DNA of 64,000 bases, taken from the NCBI GenBank assembly GCA_964499985.1, contig CAZCMX010000002.1:33365-97364 (forward strand). Reading direction: 5' to 3'. Positions 49,692-58,586 of this stretch are shown piece by piece (within the stretch, counting starts at the first letter, position 1; every line of letters begins with the position of its first letter). A program made the position numbers and the translations under genes. Under the pieces are notes generated by a model, which searched no databases, was not told the origin of the DNA, and saw nothing but the letters and a program-made list of their open reading frames with translations. Origin of the DNA: UBA5734 sp964499985. Lineage in GTDB: Bacteria > Bacillota > Clostridia > Saccharofermentanales > UBA5734.

Positions 49692-51260
49692 ATGATGAAA
49701 CGTGCATTAATCAGTGTCTCAGACAAGACCGGCCTCATTGAACTGGCCACAAAGCTAAACCAGCTCGGGATCGAACTGGTATCCACCGGCGGGACGGCGA
49801 CGGCCCTGGTCCGGGCCGGCATCCCGGTCACCAATGTGTCCGATGTGACCGGCTTTCCGGAATGCCTCGACGGCCGCGTCAAAACCCTGCACCCGAAAAT
49901 CCATGGCGGCATTCTGGCCATCCGCAGCAATCCGGAACATATGGAGACGATTGCCCGCCTTGGCATCGAGCCCATCGACCTGGTGATCATCAATCTCTAC
50001 CCCTTCAAGCAAACGGTCATGAAACCGGGTGCCACGCCGGAAGAATGCATCGAAAACATCGATATTGGCGGCCCCAGCATGCTGCGCGCAGCTGCCAAGA
50101 ACCATCATGACGTGACGGTCCTGGTGGATCCGGCCGATTATGATGTCGTGCTCGCCGAGCTTGAAGCCACTGGCAATACCACTCTGGGCACCCGGTTCCA
50201 TCTGGCCAGGAAAGTCTTCGAGCATACGGCAGCCTATGATGCCCTGATTGCCCAGTATTTCCAAAGCCAGTCAGACCCGAGCCATGCAGGGGAAACCGCG
50301 CTCCCAGGCTTGCCTGAACAGCTGACCCTGACCTTTGAGCGGGTCAGCCATCTGCGTTATGGCGAAAATCCGCACCAAGGGGCGGCGTTCTATCGCGAAG
50401 CCCTGCCCAAGGCAGGCTCTCTGACCGAGGCTGAGCAGCTGGGCGGCAAGGAATTGTCCTACAATAACATTGCGGATACCGATGCCGCCATTGCCCTGCT
50501 CAAGGAATTTTCCGAGCCAACCGTCGTGGCAATCAAACATGCCAATCCTTGCGGTGTAGGCAGTGCGGACTCCTTGCTCGAGGCCTGGACCAAAGCCTAT
50601 GAAGCAGACAAGGTGTCGATTTTCGGTGGCATTGTCGCTTTGAACCGGCCCGTCACCGCCGAAGTGGCAGAGCAGATGAAGGACGTCTTCCTCGAAGTCA
50701 TCGTTGCGCCAGATTATGCGCCGGAGGCACTCGATATCCTCCAGAAAAAGAAAAACCTGCGCCTGCTGAGATTGCCTGCCGTGGCCGAGCCGATCGCAGC
50801 CGGCGAGCTCATGATCAAGCAGGTCTATGGCGGCCTGCTGATCCAGGACCAGGACACGGAGGTCCTGCCGGCGGACGGGTACAAAATCGTCACCGAGGCC
50901 CAGCCGACTGCTGCGGACCAGGAGGACCTGCTTTTTGCCATGAAGGTGGTCAAACATGTCAAATCCAATGCCATTGTCCTGGTCAAAAACCGCCAGACGG
51001 TTGGCATTGGCCCTGGCCAGCCCAACCGGATCACGTCAGCTGGCATCGCCATCAATAATGCCGGAGCCAAAGCCAGGGGGGCGATCCTTGGCTCGGATGC
51101 GTTCTTCCCCTTTGCCGATACCGTTCAGGCTGCCGCTGCCGCTGGCATTGCAGCCATTATCCAGCCCGGCGGCTCCCTGCGCGACCAGGAATCCATTGCT
51201 GCCTGCAACCAGGCCAAGATCCCGATGGTCTTTACTGGCATGCGCCATTTCCGGCACTAA
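49692..51260 (+). CDS. purH: Bifunctional AICAR transformylase/IMP cyclohydrolase
   Basis: The 522-residue protein has the N-terminal cyclohydrolase domain (ALISVSDKTGLIELATKL, STGGTATAL, HPKIHGGILAIR) and the C-terminal transformylase domain (LRYGENPHQGAAFY and AIKHANPCGVG, with the catalytic Lys-His). It performs the last two steps to IMP. GGAGG lies eight bases before the ATG at 49692. The protein ends with the typical GMRHFRH. Confidence 0.95.
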   Translation: MMKRALISVSDKTGLIELATKLNQLGIELVSTGGTATALVRAGIPVTNVSDVTGFPECLDGRVKTLHPKIHGGILAIRSNPEHMETIARLGIEPIDLVIINLYPFKQTVMKPGATPEECIENIDIGGPSMLRAAAKNHHDVTVLVDPADYDVVLAELEATGNTTLGTRFHLARKVFEHTAAYDALIAQYFQSQSDPSHAGETALPGLPEQLTLTFERVSHLRYGENPHQGAAFYREALPKAGSLTEAEQLGGKELSYNNIADTDAAIALLKEFSEPTVVAIKHANPCGVGSADSLLEAWTKAYEADKVSIFGGIVALNRPVTAEVAEQMKDVFLEVIVAPDYAPEALDILQKKKNLRLLRLPAVAEPIAAGELMIKQVYGGLLIQDQDTEVLPADGYKIVTEAQPTAADQEDLLFAMKVVKHVKSNAIVLVKNRQTVGIGPGQPNRITSAGIAINNAGAKARGAILGSDAFFPFADTVQAAAAAGIAAIIQPGGSLRDQESIAACNQAKIPMVFTGMRHFRH

Positions 51261-51345
51261 GCTCGCTTTTTACCCGGCCCGGGCTTAAAAACCGGTGCCA
51301 GACACTGTGTTTTGAGGCTGTAACAGGAGGAGAACCCCTTATTTT

Positions 51346-52596
51346 ATGAATTTGTTGATTGTCGGCGGCGGTGGCCGCGAACATGCCATCGCCTGGAAAT
51401 TCAGCCAGAGCCCCCAGGTGACCCAGCTCTACTGTGCCCCGGGCAATGCCGGTATCGCCCAGATTGCCACCTGCGTGCCCATCAAGGCGACTGACCTCGA
51501 GGGCCTGGTCCAGTTTGCCGTCGCAGAAGCGATCGATCTGGTTTTTGTGGCTCCGGATGATCCACTGGCCCTGGGCCTGGTGGATGCCCTGCAGGCCGCC
51601 GGGGTACGGGCCTTTGGCCCATCGAAAGCCGCCGCCAGGCTCGAGGCCAGCAAATCCTTCGCCAAGGACCTGATGCGTCGCTATCGGATACCGACGGCGG
51701 ATTATGCCGTCTTTGAAACCGTTGACTCCGCCCTGGCCCATCTGGCCCAATCCGACCTGCCGATTGTCATCAAGGCCGATGGCCTGGCCCTGGGTAAAGG
51801 GGTGATCATCGCCCAGACCCAGCAGGAAGCCGAGCAGGCTGTCCGTGACATGCTGGAGGGCAATGCCTTTGGCCAAGCCGGCAGCCGGGTGGTCATCGAA
51901 TCCTTCCTGACCGGCCCGGAGCTGACGGTGCTGGCTTTTGCCGATGGCAAGACGGTCGTGCCCATGGTCTCGTCCCGGGACCATAAGCGGGCCTATGACC
52001 AGGACCAGGGTCCGAATACGGGCGGCATGGGCACCATTGCGCCCGGGGCCAGCCTCACGCCTGCAGAACACCGGCAGATGATGGAGACCATTTTCCAGCC
52101 CACCATTGATGCCATGGCCGCCGAAGGCTGCCCTTTCAAGGGTGTCATCTATTTCGGCCTGATGCTGACCCCGGATGGCCCGAAGGTGATCGAGTACAAT
52201 GCCCGCTTTGGTGATCCGGAAGCCCAGGTGGTGCTGCCATTGCTGGCGACCGATCTCCTGGATATCAGCCTGGCTGTGCTGGAAGGCCGGCTTGACCAGA
52301 TCGAGATCAACTGGCTGGACCGCTGTGCCTGCTGTGTGGTGATGGCATCTGGTGGCTATCCGGGTTCTTATACGACCGGTTATCCCATTTCAGGCCTGGC
52401 CTCGGTCACCGACAGTCTGGTTTTCCACGCCGGCACCAGACAGGAGGGCGATTCGGTGGTCACTGCAGGTGGCCGCGTCCTGGGCGTGACGGCTCTAGCG
52501 GACTCGCTGCCGGAAGCCATCGAACAGGCCTATCGCGATGTCGCCCGGATCCATTTCGAACAGGCCCATTATCGCAGGGATATCGGCCGGACGTGA
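51346..52596 (+). CDS. purD: Phosphoribosylamine-glycine ligase
   Basis: The 416-residue ATP-grasp enzyme begins MNLLIVGGGGREHAIAWK and shows VIKADGLALGKGVIIA, SRDHKRAYDQDQGPNTGGMG and EYNARFGDPEAQVVLPLL. It joins phosphoribosylamine with glycine to make GAR. AGGAGGAG lies 13 bases upstream, somewhat far. The 85-base gap after purH shows no clear terminator. The stop overlaps the GTG of the next gene. Confidence 0.94.
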   Translation: MNLLIVGGGGREHAIAWKFSQSPQVTQLYCAPGNAGIAQIATCVPIKATDLEGLVQFAVAEAIDLVFVAPDDPLALGLVDALQAAGVRAFGPSKAAARLEASKSFAKDLMRRYRIPTADYAVFETVDSALAHLAQSDLPIVIKADGLALGKGVIIAQTQQEAEQAVRDMLEGNAFGQAGSRVVIESFLTGPELTVLAFADGKTVVPMVSSRDHKRAYDQDQGPNTGGMGTIAPGASLTPAEHRQMMETIFQPTIDAMAAEGCPFKGVIYFGLMLTPDGPKVIEYNARFGDPEAQVVLPLLATDLLDISLAVLEGRLDQIEINWLDRCACCVVMASGGYPGSYTTGYPISGLASVTDSLVFHAGTRQEGDSVVTAGGRVLGVTALADSLPEAIEQAYRDVARIHFEQAHYRRDIGRT

Positions 52597-53825
52597 CGAC
52601 GATCGGCTTGATTGGCGGGACTTTCGATCCCTTTCATAATGGCCACCGCAGACTGGTCGAAGCCACGCTAGCCTCCGGCCAGGTCGACCGGATCTTGCTG
52701 ATGGTATCCGGCCAGCAGCCGCACAAAATGAAGCTGAAGGTCTCGGCCGCCGGCTATCGCTTTGAAATGGCCCAGCGCGGGGTGTCGGATCTGGCCCAGG
52801 TTGAGGTTTCCGATCTGGAAATCCGGCGGACGGGGCGATCTTATACGGTCGATACACTTGCCGAATTGCGCCGGCTGATCTCGCCTGACGATCGGATCGT
52901 CCTGGTCTATGGCTCAGATGTTTTGTTTGATCTGCCTGATTGGCGCTCGCCTGAGCTCATCCTGGCCGAGGCGGACCTATTGATCGCCCATCGCGGCGGC
53001 ATCTCTCCGTCTGCCGCTTTGGTCCAGGCCGAGCTGCTGCGCAACCAATATTCAGCCCGGATCCGGTTTCTGGATACTGCCATGCTGGAGTTGTCAGCCA
53101 CCGAAGTCCGGGAGGCCGCGGTCCGGGGTGAGCTGGATCCCGGCAAGGTGCCCGAGCGGGTCTTGGCATTGATCCTCCGCCACGACCTGTACGGCTATGA
53201 TGACGAATTGGCGGAGGTCGCACCGGAAATCTGGCACATCTTGTCTGACTATGAATGTCAGGTTCGCCCCCTGCTCAACCCCAAGCGGCTGCTGCATTCG
53301 CTCAATGTCATGCGCTATGCCATGCATCTGGCCAGAAAGCATGGTTTATCTGTCGAAAAGGCGGGGATCGCTGGCCTGATGCATGACTGTGCCAAATGCC
53401 TGGATGCCCATACGGTGCTCCATTATGCTCGCCTGGCAGGAGATCCGGAGCTGCTGGAGCCTGCCCTGGCCCATGGCCCTGCGGGTGCCTATCTGGCGCG
53501 CCACCAGTTTGGTATTGAAGATCCGGAGATCCTGCAAGCCATCCACTTCCATACCACTGGCAATGGAGCGATGACTGCGCTGGACCTTTTGATTTATGTC
53601 GCTGACAAAGTTGAACCTGCCCGGACCTATAACAATCTCGAGGCCATCCGCCAGGCTGCCGAAACCGACCTGCTCCAAGCCATGCGCCTCTGCCTGGTCG
53701 AAGTCGAAGCCTTTCTCGAACGGGAACAAAAGCCCTCGCACCCCTATGCCCAGGCAGCCATCCGGGCCTTGGGCATCCCGGTCCATTCCCCAAAAGCAAA
53801 AGATCATAAAGGAGAAATACATTGA
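52593..53825 (+). CDS. nadD: NadD-YqeK fusion: nicotinate-nucleotide adenylyltransferase with HD domain
   Basis: Residues 1-200 form NadD, with the nucleotidyltransferase motif GLIGGTFDPFHNGHRRLVE and MLELSATEVREAA (ISST-like). Residues 205-395 form an HD domain of the YqeK type (RLLHSLNVMRYAMHLA, GLMHDCAKCL, IHFHTTGNGAM), which hydrolyses Ap4A symmetrically in Firmicutes. In B. subtilis these are two adjacent genes; here they form one 410-residue frame. It starts with GTG overlapping the purD stop, and its end overlaps the rsfS start. The product would make NaAD from NaMN and remove a dinucleotide alarmone. Confidence 0.92.
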   Translation: MTTIGLIGGTFDPFHNGHRRLVEATLASGQVDRILLMVSGQQPHKMKLKVSAAGYRFEMAQRGVSDLAQVEVSDLEIRRTGRSYTVDTLAELRRLISPDDRIVLVYGSDVLFDLPDWRSPELILAEADLLIAHRGGISPSAALVQAELLRNQYSARIRFLDTAMLELSATEVREAAVRGELDPGKVPERVLALILRHDLYGYDDELAEVAPEIWHILSDYECQVRPLLNPKRLLHSLNVMRYAMHLARKHGLSVEKAGIAGLMHDCAKCLDAHTVLHYARLAGDPELLEPALAHGPAGAYLARHQFGIEDPEILQAIHFHTTGNGAMTALDLLIYVADKVEPARTYNNLEAIRQAAETDLLQAMRLCLVEVEAFLEREQKPSHPYAQAAIRALGIPVHSPKAKDHKGEIH

Positions 53826-54160
53826 CTGCATCAGATTTGGCCCAGAAAATCAAAACCATCCTGGACGATAAAAAAGCGAAGGACATCGAAGTCATCGATG
53901 TGTCCGACAAGACCATCCTCGCAGACTATTTCATCATCGCCACCGGCACCTCGACCACCCATGTCAAAGCCTTGGCGGATGAGGTGGAATATCTGATCAA
54001 GGAAAAGGACAACCGCCCGGTCGACCATGTGGAAGGCTTTGAGTCTTCCCGCTGGATTCTTCTCGACTATGGCGATGTCGTGGTCCATGTTTTCCATACT
54101 GAAGAAAGAGAATTCTACAGCCTGGAAAAGCTCTGGCAGCATAGCCGCAGCAAAGCCTGA
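53822..54160 (+). CDS. rsfS: Ribosomal silencing factor RsfS
   Basis: The 112-residue protein has the segments DIEVIDVSDKTILADYFIIA, GTSTTHVKALADEVE and WILLDYGDVVVHVF that define RsfS/Iojap. It binds L14 of the large subunit and prevents subunit joining when nutrients are short. It begins with TTG overlapping the stop of the nadD fusion (TTGA), with AAAGGAG upstream. nadD-yqeK-rsfS is a conserved Firmicute order. A terminator follows. Confidence 0.94.
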   Translation: MTASDLAQKIKTILDDKKAKDIEVIDVSDKTILADYFIIATGTSTTHVKALADEVEYLIKEKDNRPVDHVEGFESSRWILLDYGDVVVHVFHTEEREFYSLEKLWQHSRSKA

Positions 54161-54250
54161 CTTGTCGCCTGCCTGGCCGCGGCAAGCCCTCTGCGGGCAA
54201 GGCTTGCGCAAACGGCTGTCGATTCCTGTCGAGATTTGACGTCTGAACCC

Positions 54251-54274
54251 CGGGCAGGACCGCCTGCCCGTTTT
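54251..54274 (+). terminator. Intrinsic terminator after rsfS
   Basis: CGGGCAGG and CCTGCCCG form a perfect eight-base-pair stem with an ACCG loop followed by TTTT, 91 bases after the rsfS stop. Confidence 0.85.
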
Positions 54275-54308
54275 GCTATGCTTGTCTTGATTTGCGAAAG
54301 AGGGAAGC

Positions 54309-54956
54309 ATGCAGACGATCGAACTCAAACGCCGCTATGTCCTGCTCCTGATAGGGCTTTGCCTGTTTTCCCTGGCCGCTGCCGCCCTGGAAATCAGGCG
54401 CAGCCAGCCGGCGGGACTGGCCGTCATCACCCAGGCGGGCCAGGCAACAGAGGGCCCTTCTGACCGGACAGACCAGCCGGCGGCTTCGGGTCAGCCAGTA
54501 AAGGATAAGGATCGCGATCTGGTCCCCGTTTACCTGGTGGGCGCCATCCAAAATCCCGGCATTTACCAGGTTGAACGTGGCAGCTACTTGTATGAGCTGG
54601 TTGCCCAGGCTGGCGGATTGCTCGCCAATGCGGCCCGGGAGGAGATCAACCTGGCTCTGGCCATTACGGGCAATTGCCATATCCGGATCCCGACCCAGGC
54701 CGAGCTGGCCGAAAATCCGGCCAGCAATGAGGTCCTGGTCCATGAAATCAGCCCAGACCAGCAAAAGGTCGACGTCAATTCGGCGACCTTGGCCGAGCTG
54801 GACCAGCTGCCCGGCATCGGTCCGGCAACGGCCAAGGCGATTATTGATTTTCGCACCAGGAATGGCCCTTTTAAAAGCCCGGAGGACTTGATGCAAGTCT
54901 CCGGAATCAAGCAAAGCCGACTCGACGCCATCCGGGATTTAATCCGCATATCCTGA
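54309..54956 (+). CDS. comEA: ComEA-like competence DNA-binding protein
   Basis: The 215-residue protein has one N-terminal membrane helix (YVLLLIGLCLFSLAAAALEI), a low-complexity linker, an SLBB domain (VYLVGAIQNPGIYQVERGS, then LVAQAGGLL) and a C-terminal helix-hairpin-helix pair (VDVNSATLAELDQLPGIG and KAIIDFRTRNG). In competent bacteria it binds incoming double-stranded DNA at the membrane. No other com genes are near. GAGGGAAGC precedes the ATG. Confidence 0.92.
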   Translation: MQTIELKRRYVLLLIGLCLFSLAAAALEIRRSQPAGLAVITQAGQATEGPSDRTDQPAASGQPVKDKDRDLVPVYLVGAIQNPGIYQVERGSYLYELVAQAGGLLANAAREEINLALAITGNCHIRIPTQAELAENPASNEVLVHEISPDQQKVDVNSATLAELDQLPGIGPATAKAIIDFRTRNGPFKSPEDLMQVSGIKQSRLDAIRDLIRIS

Positions 54957-55017
54957 ACCAGAGAGGTTTGAAACCGGAAACAGAGGTTACCGGAGAACCG
55001 GATCGCCAGGGTTAGAA

Positions 55018-55046
55018 TTTACAAAACCGGCCAGATTGATTATCAT
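55018..55046 (+). promoter_or_regulatory. Promoter for thrS
   Basis: TTTACA and TATCAT are spaced by 17 bases, 55 bases before the thrS start. No T-box leader with its conserved AGGGTGG motif is seen in the 144 bases between comEA and thrS. Confidence 0.6.
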
Positions 55047-55100
55047 GAAATGGCCTGTCTACAGCATCCCGAAATCTTGCTGGCAGGCTTGGAGGTTTTT

Positions 55101-56876
55101 ATGTCTGATTTTTCCGATGCGTCCTACCGTCACGCATTTCGCCATACGTCATCGCATATCCTGGCCCAGGCGGTCAAGCGGCTCTATCCCCAGACCAGAC
55201 TGGCCATCGGACCGGCCATCGAGTCCGGATACTATTATGATTTTGACCGCGATGAGCCCTTTTCACCGGAGGAACTGGGGAAAATCGAAGATGAAATGCG
55301 AAAAATCGTCAAGGCCAATTTCCCCATCGAGCGATTTGAATTGCCGCGGGATGAGGCCCGGGCCCTGATGGTACAGGCAGGCGAGACCTATAAGGTCGAG
55401 CTGATCGATGATTTGCCGGCCGATGCCGTGATCAGCTTCTATCGCCAGGGTGAATTCGTCGATTTATGTGCCGGCCCTCATTTGGCGGCGACAGGCGAGG
55501 TCAAGGCCTTCAAACTGACTCAGGTCGCCGGTGCCTACTGGCGCGGCAGTGAGAAAAACAAAATGCTGCAGCGCATCTATGGGACCAGCTTCCCCGACAA
55601 ACAGCAGCTCAAGGATTATCTCGACCAGCAGGAAGAAGCCAAAAAGCGCGACCACAACAAACTGGGCCGGGAGCTGGGCTACTTCACAACGGTCGATTAT
55701 ATCGGCCAGGGCTTGCCGATCCTGCTGCCGAAGGGCGCCCGCACCATCCAGCTGCTGCAGCGCTTTGTCGAGGATGAGGAAGAACGCCGCGGCTACCAGC
55801 TGACTAAAACGCCCTTCATGGCCAAATCGGACCTGTACAAGATCTCCGGCCATTGGGACCATTACCGGGACGGCATGTTCATCATCGGTGATGCCGCAAA
55901 GGCAGATACCGAGGAGGTCCTGGCCCTGCGGCCGATGACCTGCCCGTTCCAGTTCCAGGCCTATCTGACCAAGACCCGCAGCTACCGCGACCTGCCGATC
56001 CGCTATGGCGAGACCTCGACCCTGTTCCGCAATGAATCATCCGGCGAGATGCATGGCCTGATCCGGGTCCGCCAGTTCACCATTTCCGAAGGCCATCTGA
56101 TCTGCACGCCGGACCAGCTGGAAGAAGAATTCAAGGGAACACTGGACTTGGCCAATTTCATGCTCAAGGCGGTCGGACTCGACGATGATGTCAGCTACCG
56201 GTTCTCCCTCTGGGATGAAAACAACCGCGAGAAATACATCGGCTCTGCGGATGAATGGGAAGCCGTCCAGTCGACCATGCGCCAGATCCTCGATCATGCC
56301 GGGATCCCTTATGTCGAGGGTATTGGTGAGGCTGCCTTTTACGGCCCGAAACTCGATATCCAGATCCGCAATGTCTTTGGCAAGGAAGATACCCTGATCA
56401 CGATCCAGATTGACTTCCAGCTGGCAGAACGGTTTGGCATGGAATACGCTGACCGCGATGGGGAGAAGCGTCATCCCTATATCATCCACCGCACCTCGAT
56501 CGGCTGCTATGAACGGACCCTGGCTCTGCTGATTGAAAAATATGCCGGGGCCCTGCCGCTCTGGATTGCCCCGGAGCAAGCCCGGATCCTGCCCATTGCG
56601 GAACGCCATCTCGATGCGGCCAGGGCCATTGCGCAGCGCATGCGCCAGGCCGGCCTGCGGGTCGAAATCGATGGCCGTGACGAGAAAATCGGCAAGAAAA
56701 TCCGTGAGGCCCAGATGGACAAGCTGCAATACATGCTGGTCCTGGGAGACGCCGAGATTGAATCAGACAGTCTGGCTGTCCGCTCCCGCCAGGCCGCCGA
56801 TCTCGGGGTGATGCCTGTTGATGCCGTGATTGCCCGCCTGAAACACGAATCGGATACCCGCTACATCGCTCACTGA
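55101..56876 (+). CDS. thrS: Threonyl-tRNA synthetase without TGS domain
   Basis: The 591-residue enzyme starts directly before the editing domain (FRHTSSHILAQAVKRLYP, residues about 10-28, then FVDLCAGPHLAATGEVKAF). The class II catalytic core follows with MTCPFQFQAYLTKTRSYRDL, RNESSGEMHGLIRVRQFT and HRTSIGCYERTLALLIE, then the anticodon domain. The usual N-terminal TGS domain of about 60 residues is missing; the ATG at 55101 has GGAGG five bases before it and the upstream frame offers only 17 more codons. Confidence 0.93.
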   Translation: MSDFSDASYRHAFRHTSSHILAQAVKRLYPQTRLAIGPAIESGYYYDFDRDEPFSPEELGKIEDEMRKIVKANFPIERFELPRDEARALMVQAGETYKVELIDDLPADAVISFYRQGEFVDLCAGPHLAATGEVKAFKLTQVAGAYWRGSEKNKMLQRIYGTSFPDKQQLKDYLDQQEEAKKRDHNKLGRELGYFTTVDYIGQGLPILLPKGARTIQLLQRFVEDEEERRGYQLTKTPFMAKSDLYKISGHWDHYRDGMFIIGDAAKADTEEVLALRPMTCPFQFQAYLTKTRSYRDLPIRYGETSTLFRNESSGEMHGLIRVRQFTISEGHLICTPDQLEEEFKGTLDLANFMLKAVGLDDDVSYRFSLWDENNREKYIGSADEWEAVQSTMRQILDHAGIPYVEGIGEAAFYGPKLDIQIRNVFGKEDTLITIQIDFQLAERFGMEYADRDGEKRHPYIIHRTSIGCYERTLALLIEKYAGALPLWIAPEQARILPIAERHLDAARAIAQRMRQAGLRVEIDGRDEKIGKKIREAQMDKLQYMLVLGDAEIESDSLAVRSRQAADLGVMPVDAVIARLKHESDTRYIAH

Positions 56877-56949
56877 GCCGGTGAGCTTGCCAACTTTTGC
56901 GTCTGCCGGACCTTGGATCCACGGATCTTGGCGAAGTTCCAAATCACCC

Positions 56950-56978
56950 TTGACACTGTGGTTTTTTACCAGTAGAAT
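56950..56978 (+). promoter_or_regulatory. Strong promoter for tRNA-Pro(CGG)
   Basis: TTGACA and TAGAAT with exact 17-base spacing end 12 bases before the tRNA 5' end. Confidence 0.8.
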
Positions 56979-56990
56979 AGCAAAAGTCGA

Positions 56991-57066
56991 CGGGGTGTGG
57001 CTCAGGTGGTAGAGCGCTTGGTTCGGGACCAAGAGGCCGGAGGTTCAAGTCCTCTCACTCCGACCA
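56991..57066 (+). tRNA. tRNA-Pro (anticodon CGG)
   Basis: The 76-base cloverleaf has acceptor CGGGGTG with CACTCCG, anticodon stem CTTGG/CCAAG around TTCGGGA, T-arm GGAGGTTCAAGTCCTC and an encoded CCA. Together with the TGG copy at 22 kb the window encodes two proline isoacceptors. Confidence 0.95.
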
Positions 57067-57247
57067 GTATCAGATGAAGACTTGATTTCCATGGGTGACC
57101 AGAGGAAACCAGGTCTTTTTCTTTATCGGCCGCCAGGTTTGGCAGGTTAAGGCCGGCTTTGTGATGACAGTACCCATAAACCGTTTTTATAGCTTATACT
57201 GTATGGAAACACCCTTGATTCTGACAGACAGGAAGGAAGACCGAGCC

Positions 57248-58078
57248 ATGAGTCTCGCAGATGATATTTTCATTGCCAATTGCCAGCAGATCCTGAGCCA
57301 GGGCTATGATGAAACCGGCAACGATGTCCGGCCGCGCTGGGAGGATGGCACACCCGCCTATACCATCAAGTCCTTCGGGATGGTCAACCGCTACAATCTG
57401 GCTGCTGAATTTCCGATCCTGACCTTGCGCCCGATCAATTTCAAGGCTGCCATCGACGAGCTGCTGTGGATCTGGCAGAAAAAGTCCAACCGGGTTGCGG
57501 ATCTCGGCAGTCATATCTGGGACAGCTGGGCTGATGAACAAGGCACCATCGGCAAGGCCTATGGCTATCAGCTGGCCCAGAAATCCCTCTACAGGGAAGG
57601 CGAATTCGACCAGGTCGACCGGCTGCTGTTTGATCTCAAGCATCATCCGAGCAGCCGGCGGATGCTGACCAACCTGTACAATCACCACGATTTGCATGCC
57701 ATGCAGCTCTATCCCTGCGCCTATGGCCTGACCCTCAATGTCTCCGGCCGCACGCTCAATGCCATTCTCAACCAGCGCTCCCAGGACATGCTGGTCGCCA
57801 ATAGCTGGAATGTCACCCAGTATGCAGTCCTGGTCCATCTGTTTGCCCAAGTGAGTGGCCTGGAGCCCGGCGAGCTGGTCCATGTCATTGCCGATGCCCA
57901 CATTTATGACCGGCATATCCCCCTGGTCCGGGAATTGATCAGCCGGCCCACTTATCCGGCTCCCATACTGGCCATCAATCCGCAGATCCAGGATTTCTAC
58001 CAGTTCACAGTCGATGATATTGTCTTGCACAATTATCAGACCGGCGAAAAAATGGTCCGGATTCCGGTGGCGGTCTGA
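57248..58078 (+). CDS. thyA: Thymidylate synthase
   Basis: The 276-residue enzyme has the nucleophilic Cys in MQLYPCAYGLTLNV, QRSQDMLVANSWNVTQY for substrate binding and HVIADAHIYDRHIPLV. It methylates dUMP to dTMP with methylene-tetrahydrofolate. The ATG at 57248 has AAGGAAG upstream; earlier in-frame starts lie in the leader. It is followed after four bases by dihydrofolate reductase, which regenerates the folate it oxidises. Confidence 0.95.
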   Translation: MSLADDIFIANCQQILSQGYDETGNDVRPRWEDGTPAYTIKSFGMVNRYNLAAEFPILTLRPINFKAAIDELLWIWQKKSNRVADLGSHIWDSWADEQGTIGKAYGYQLAQKSLYREGEFDQVDRLLFDLKHHPSSRRMLTNLYNHHDLHAMQLYPCAYGLTLNVSGRTLNAILNQRSQDMLVANSWNVTQYAVLVHLFAQVSGLEPGELVHVIADAHIYDRHIPLVRELISRPTYPAPILAINPQIQDFYQFTVDDIVLHNYQTGEKMVRIPVAV

Positions 58079-58082
58079 AATC

Positions 58083-58586
58083 ATGGCCGCGCTGGAAGCC
58101 ATCGTAGCCGTAGACCAGAATTGGGGCATCGGGCATCAGGACGAGCTGCTGTTTCGGATCCGGGCAGATTTGCAGCGCTTCAAGGCCATGACCCTGGGCC
58201 AGGTGGTCATCCTGGGCCGGAAAACCTTACAGACCTTTCCGGGCGGCAGACCCTTGCCCGGTCGTGTCAATCTGGTCTTGACCAGGAACCCGGACTGGAC
58301 GGTCGAGGGGGCTACTGTCTGCCACAGCCGCGACGAGGTCCTCAGAGCAGTCTTGGCCCACCCGGACAAGCAGATCTTTGTCATCGGCGGCAGCAGTGTC
58401 TACCGGGCCTTCCTGTCGGATTGCCAGCGCATCCATGTCACCCGCATCCATGACCAACGCCCTGCAGATTCCTTTTTCCCCAATCTGGATGCATTGCCAG
58501 ACTGGCAGATGGTCTGGTCCAGTCCGGACCAAGAGGAAAATGGCCTGGTATTTACTTTTCTGACTTATGAAAAAAAGCAGGACTGA
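58083..58586 (+). CDS. folA: Dihydrofolate reductase
   Basis: The 167-residue protein has AIVAVDQNWGIGHQDELLFR at the start, the NADPH loop VVILGRKTLQTFPGGRPLPG and VIGGSSVYRAFL. It reduces dihydrofolate made by the thymidylate synthase encoded just upstream. The start lies four bases after the thyA stop, and its last 20 bases overlap the lipoprotein gene. Confidence 0.93.
   Translation: MAALEAIVAVDQNWGIGHQDELLFRIRADLQRFKAMTLGQVVILGRKTLQTFPGGRPLPGRVNLVLTRNPDWTVEGATVCHSRDEVLRAVLAHPDKQIFVIGGSSVYRAFLSDCQRIHVTRIHDQRPADSFFPNLDALPDWQMVWSSPDQEENGLVFTFLTYEKKQD

Noticed and set aside
54957..55100. T-box riboswitch upstream of thrS
   Set aside because: The region is short and lacks the conserved AGGGTGG antiterminator motif.
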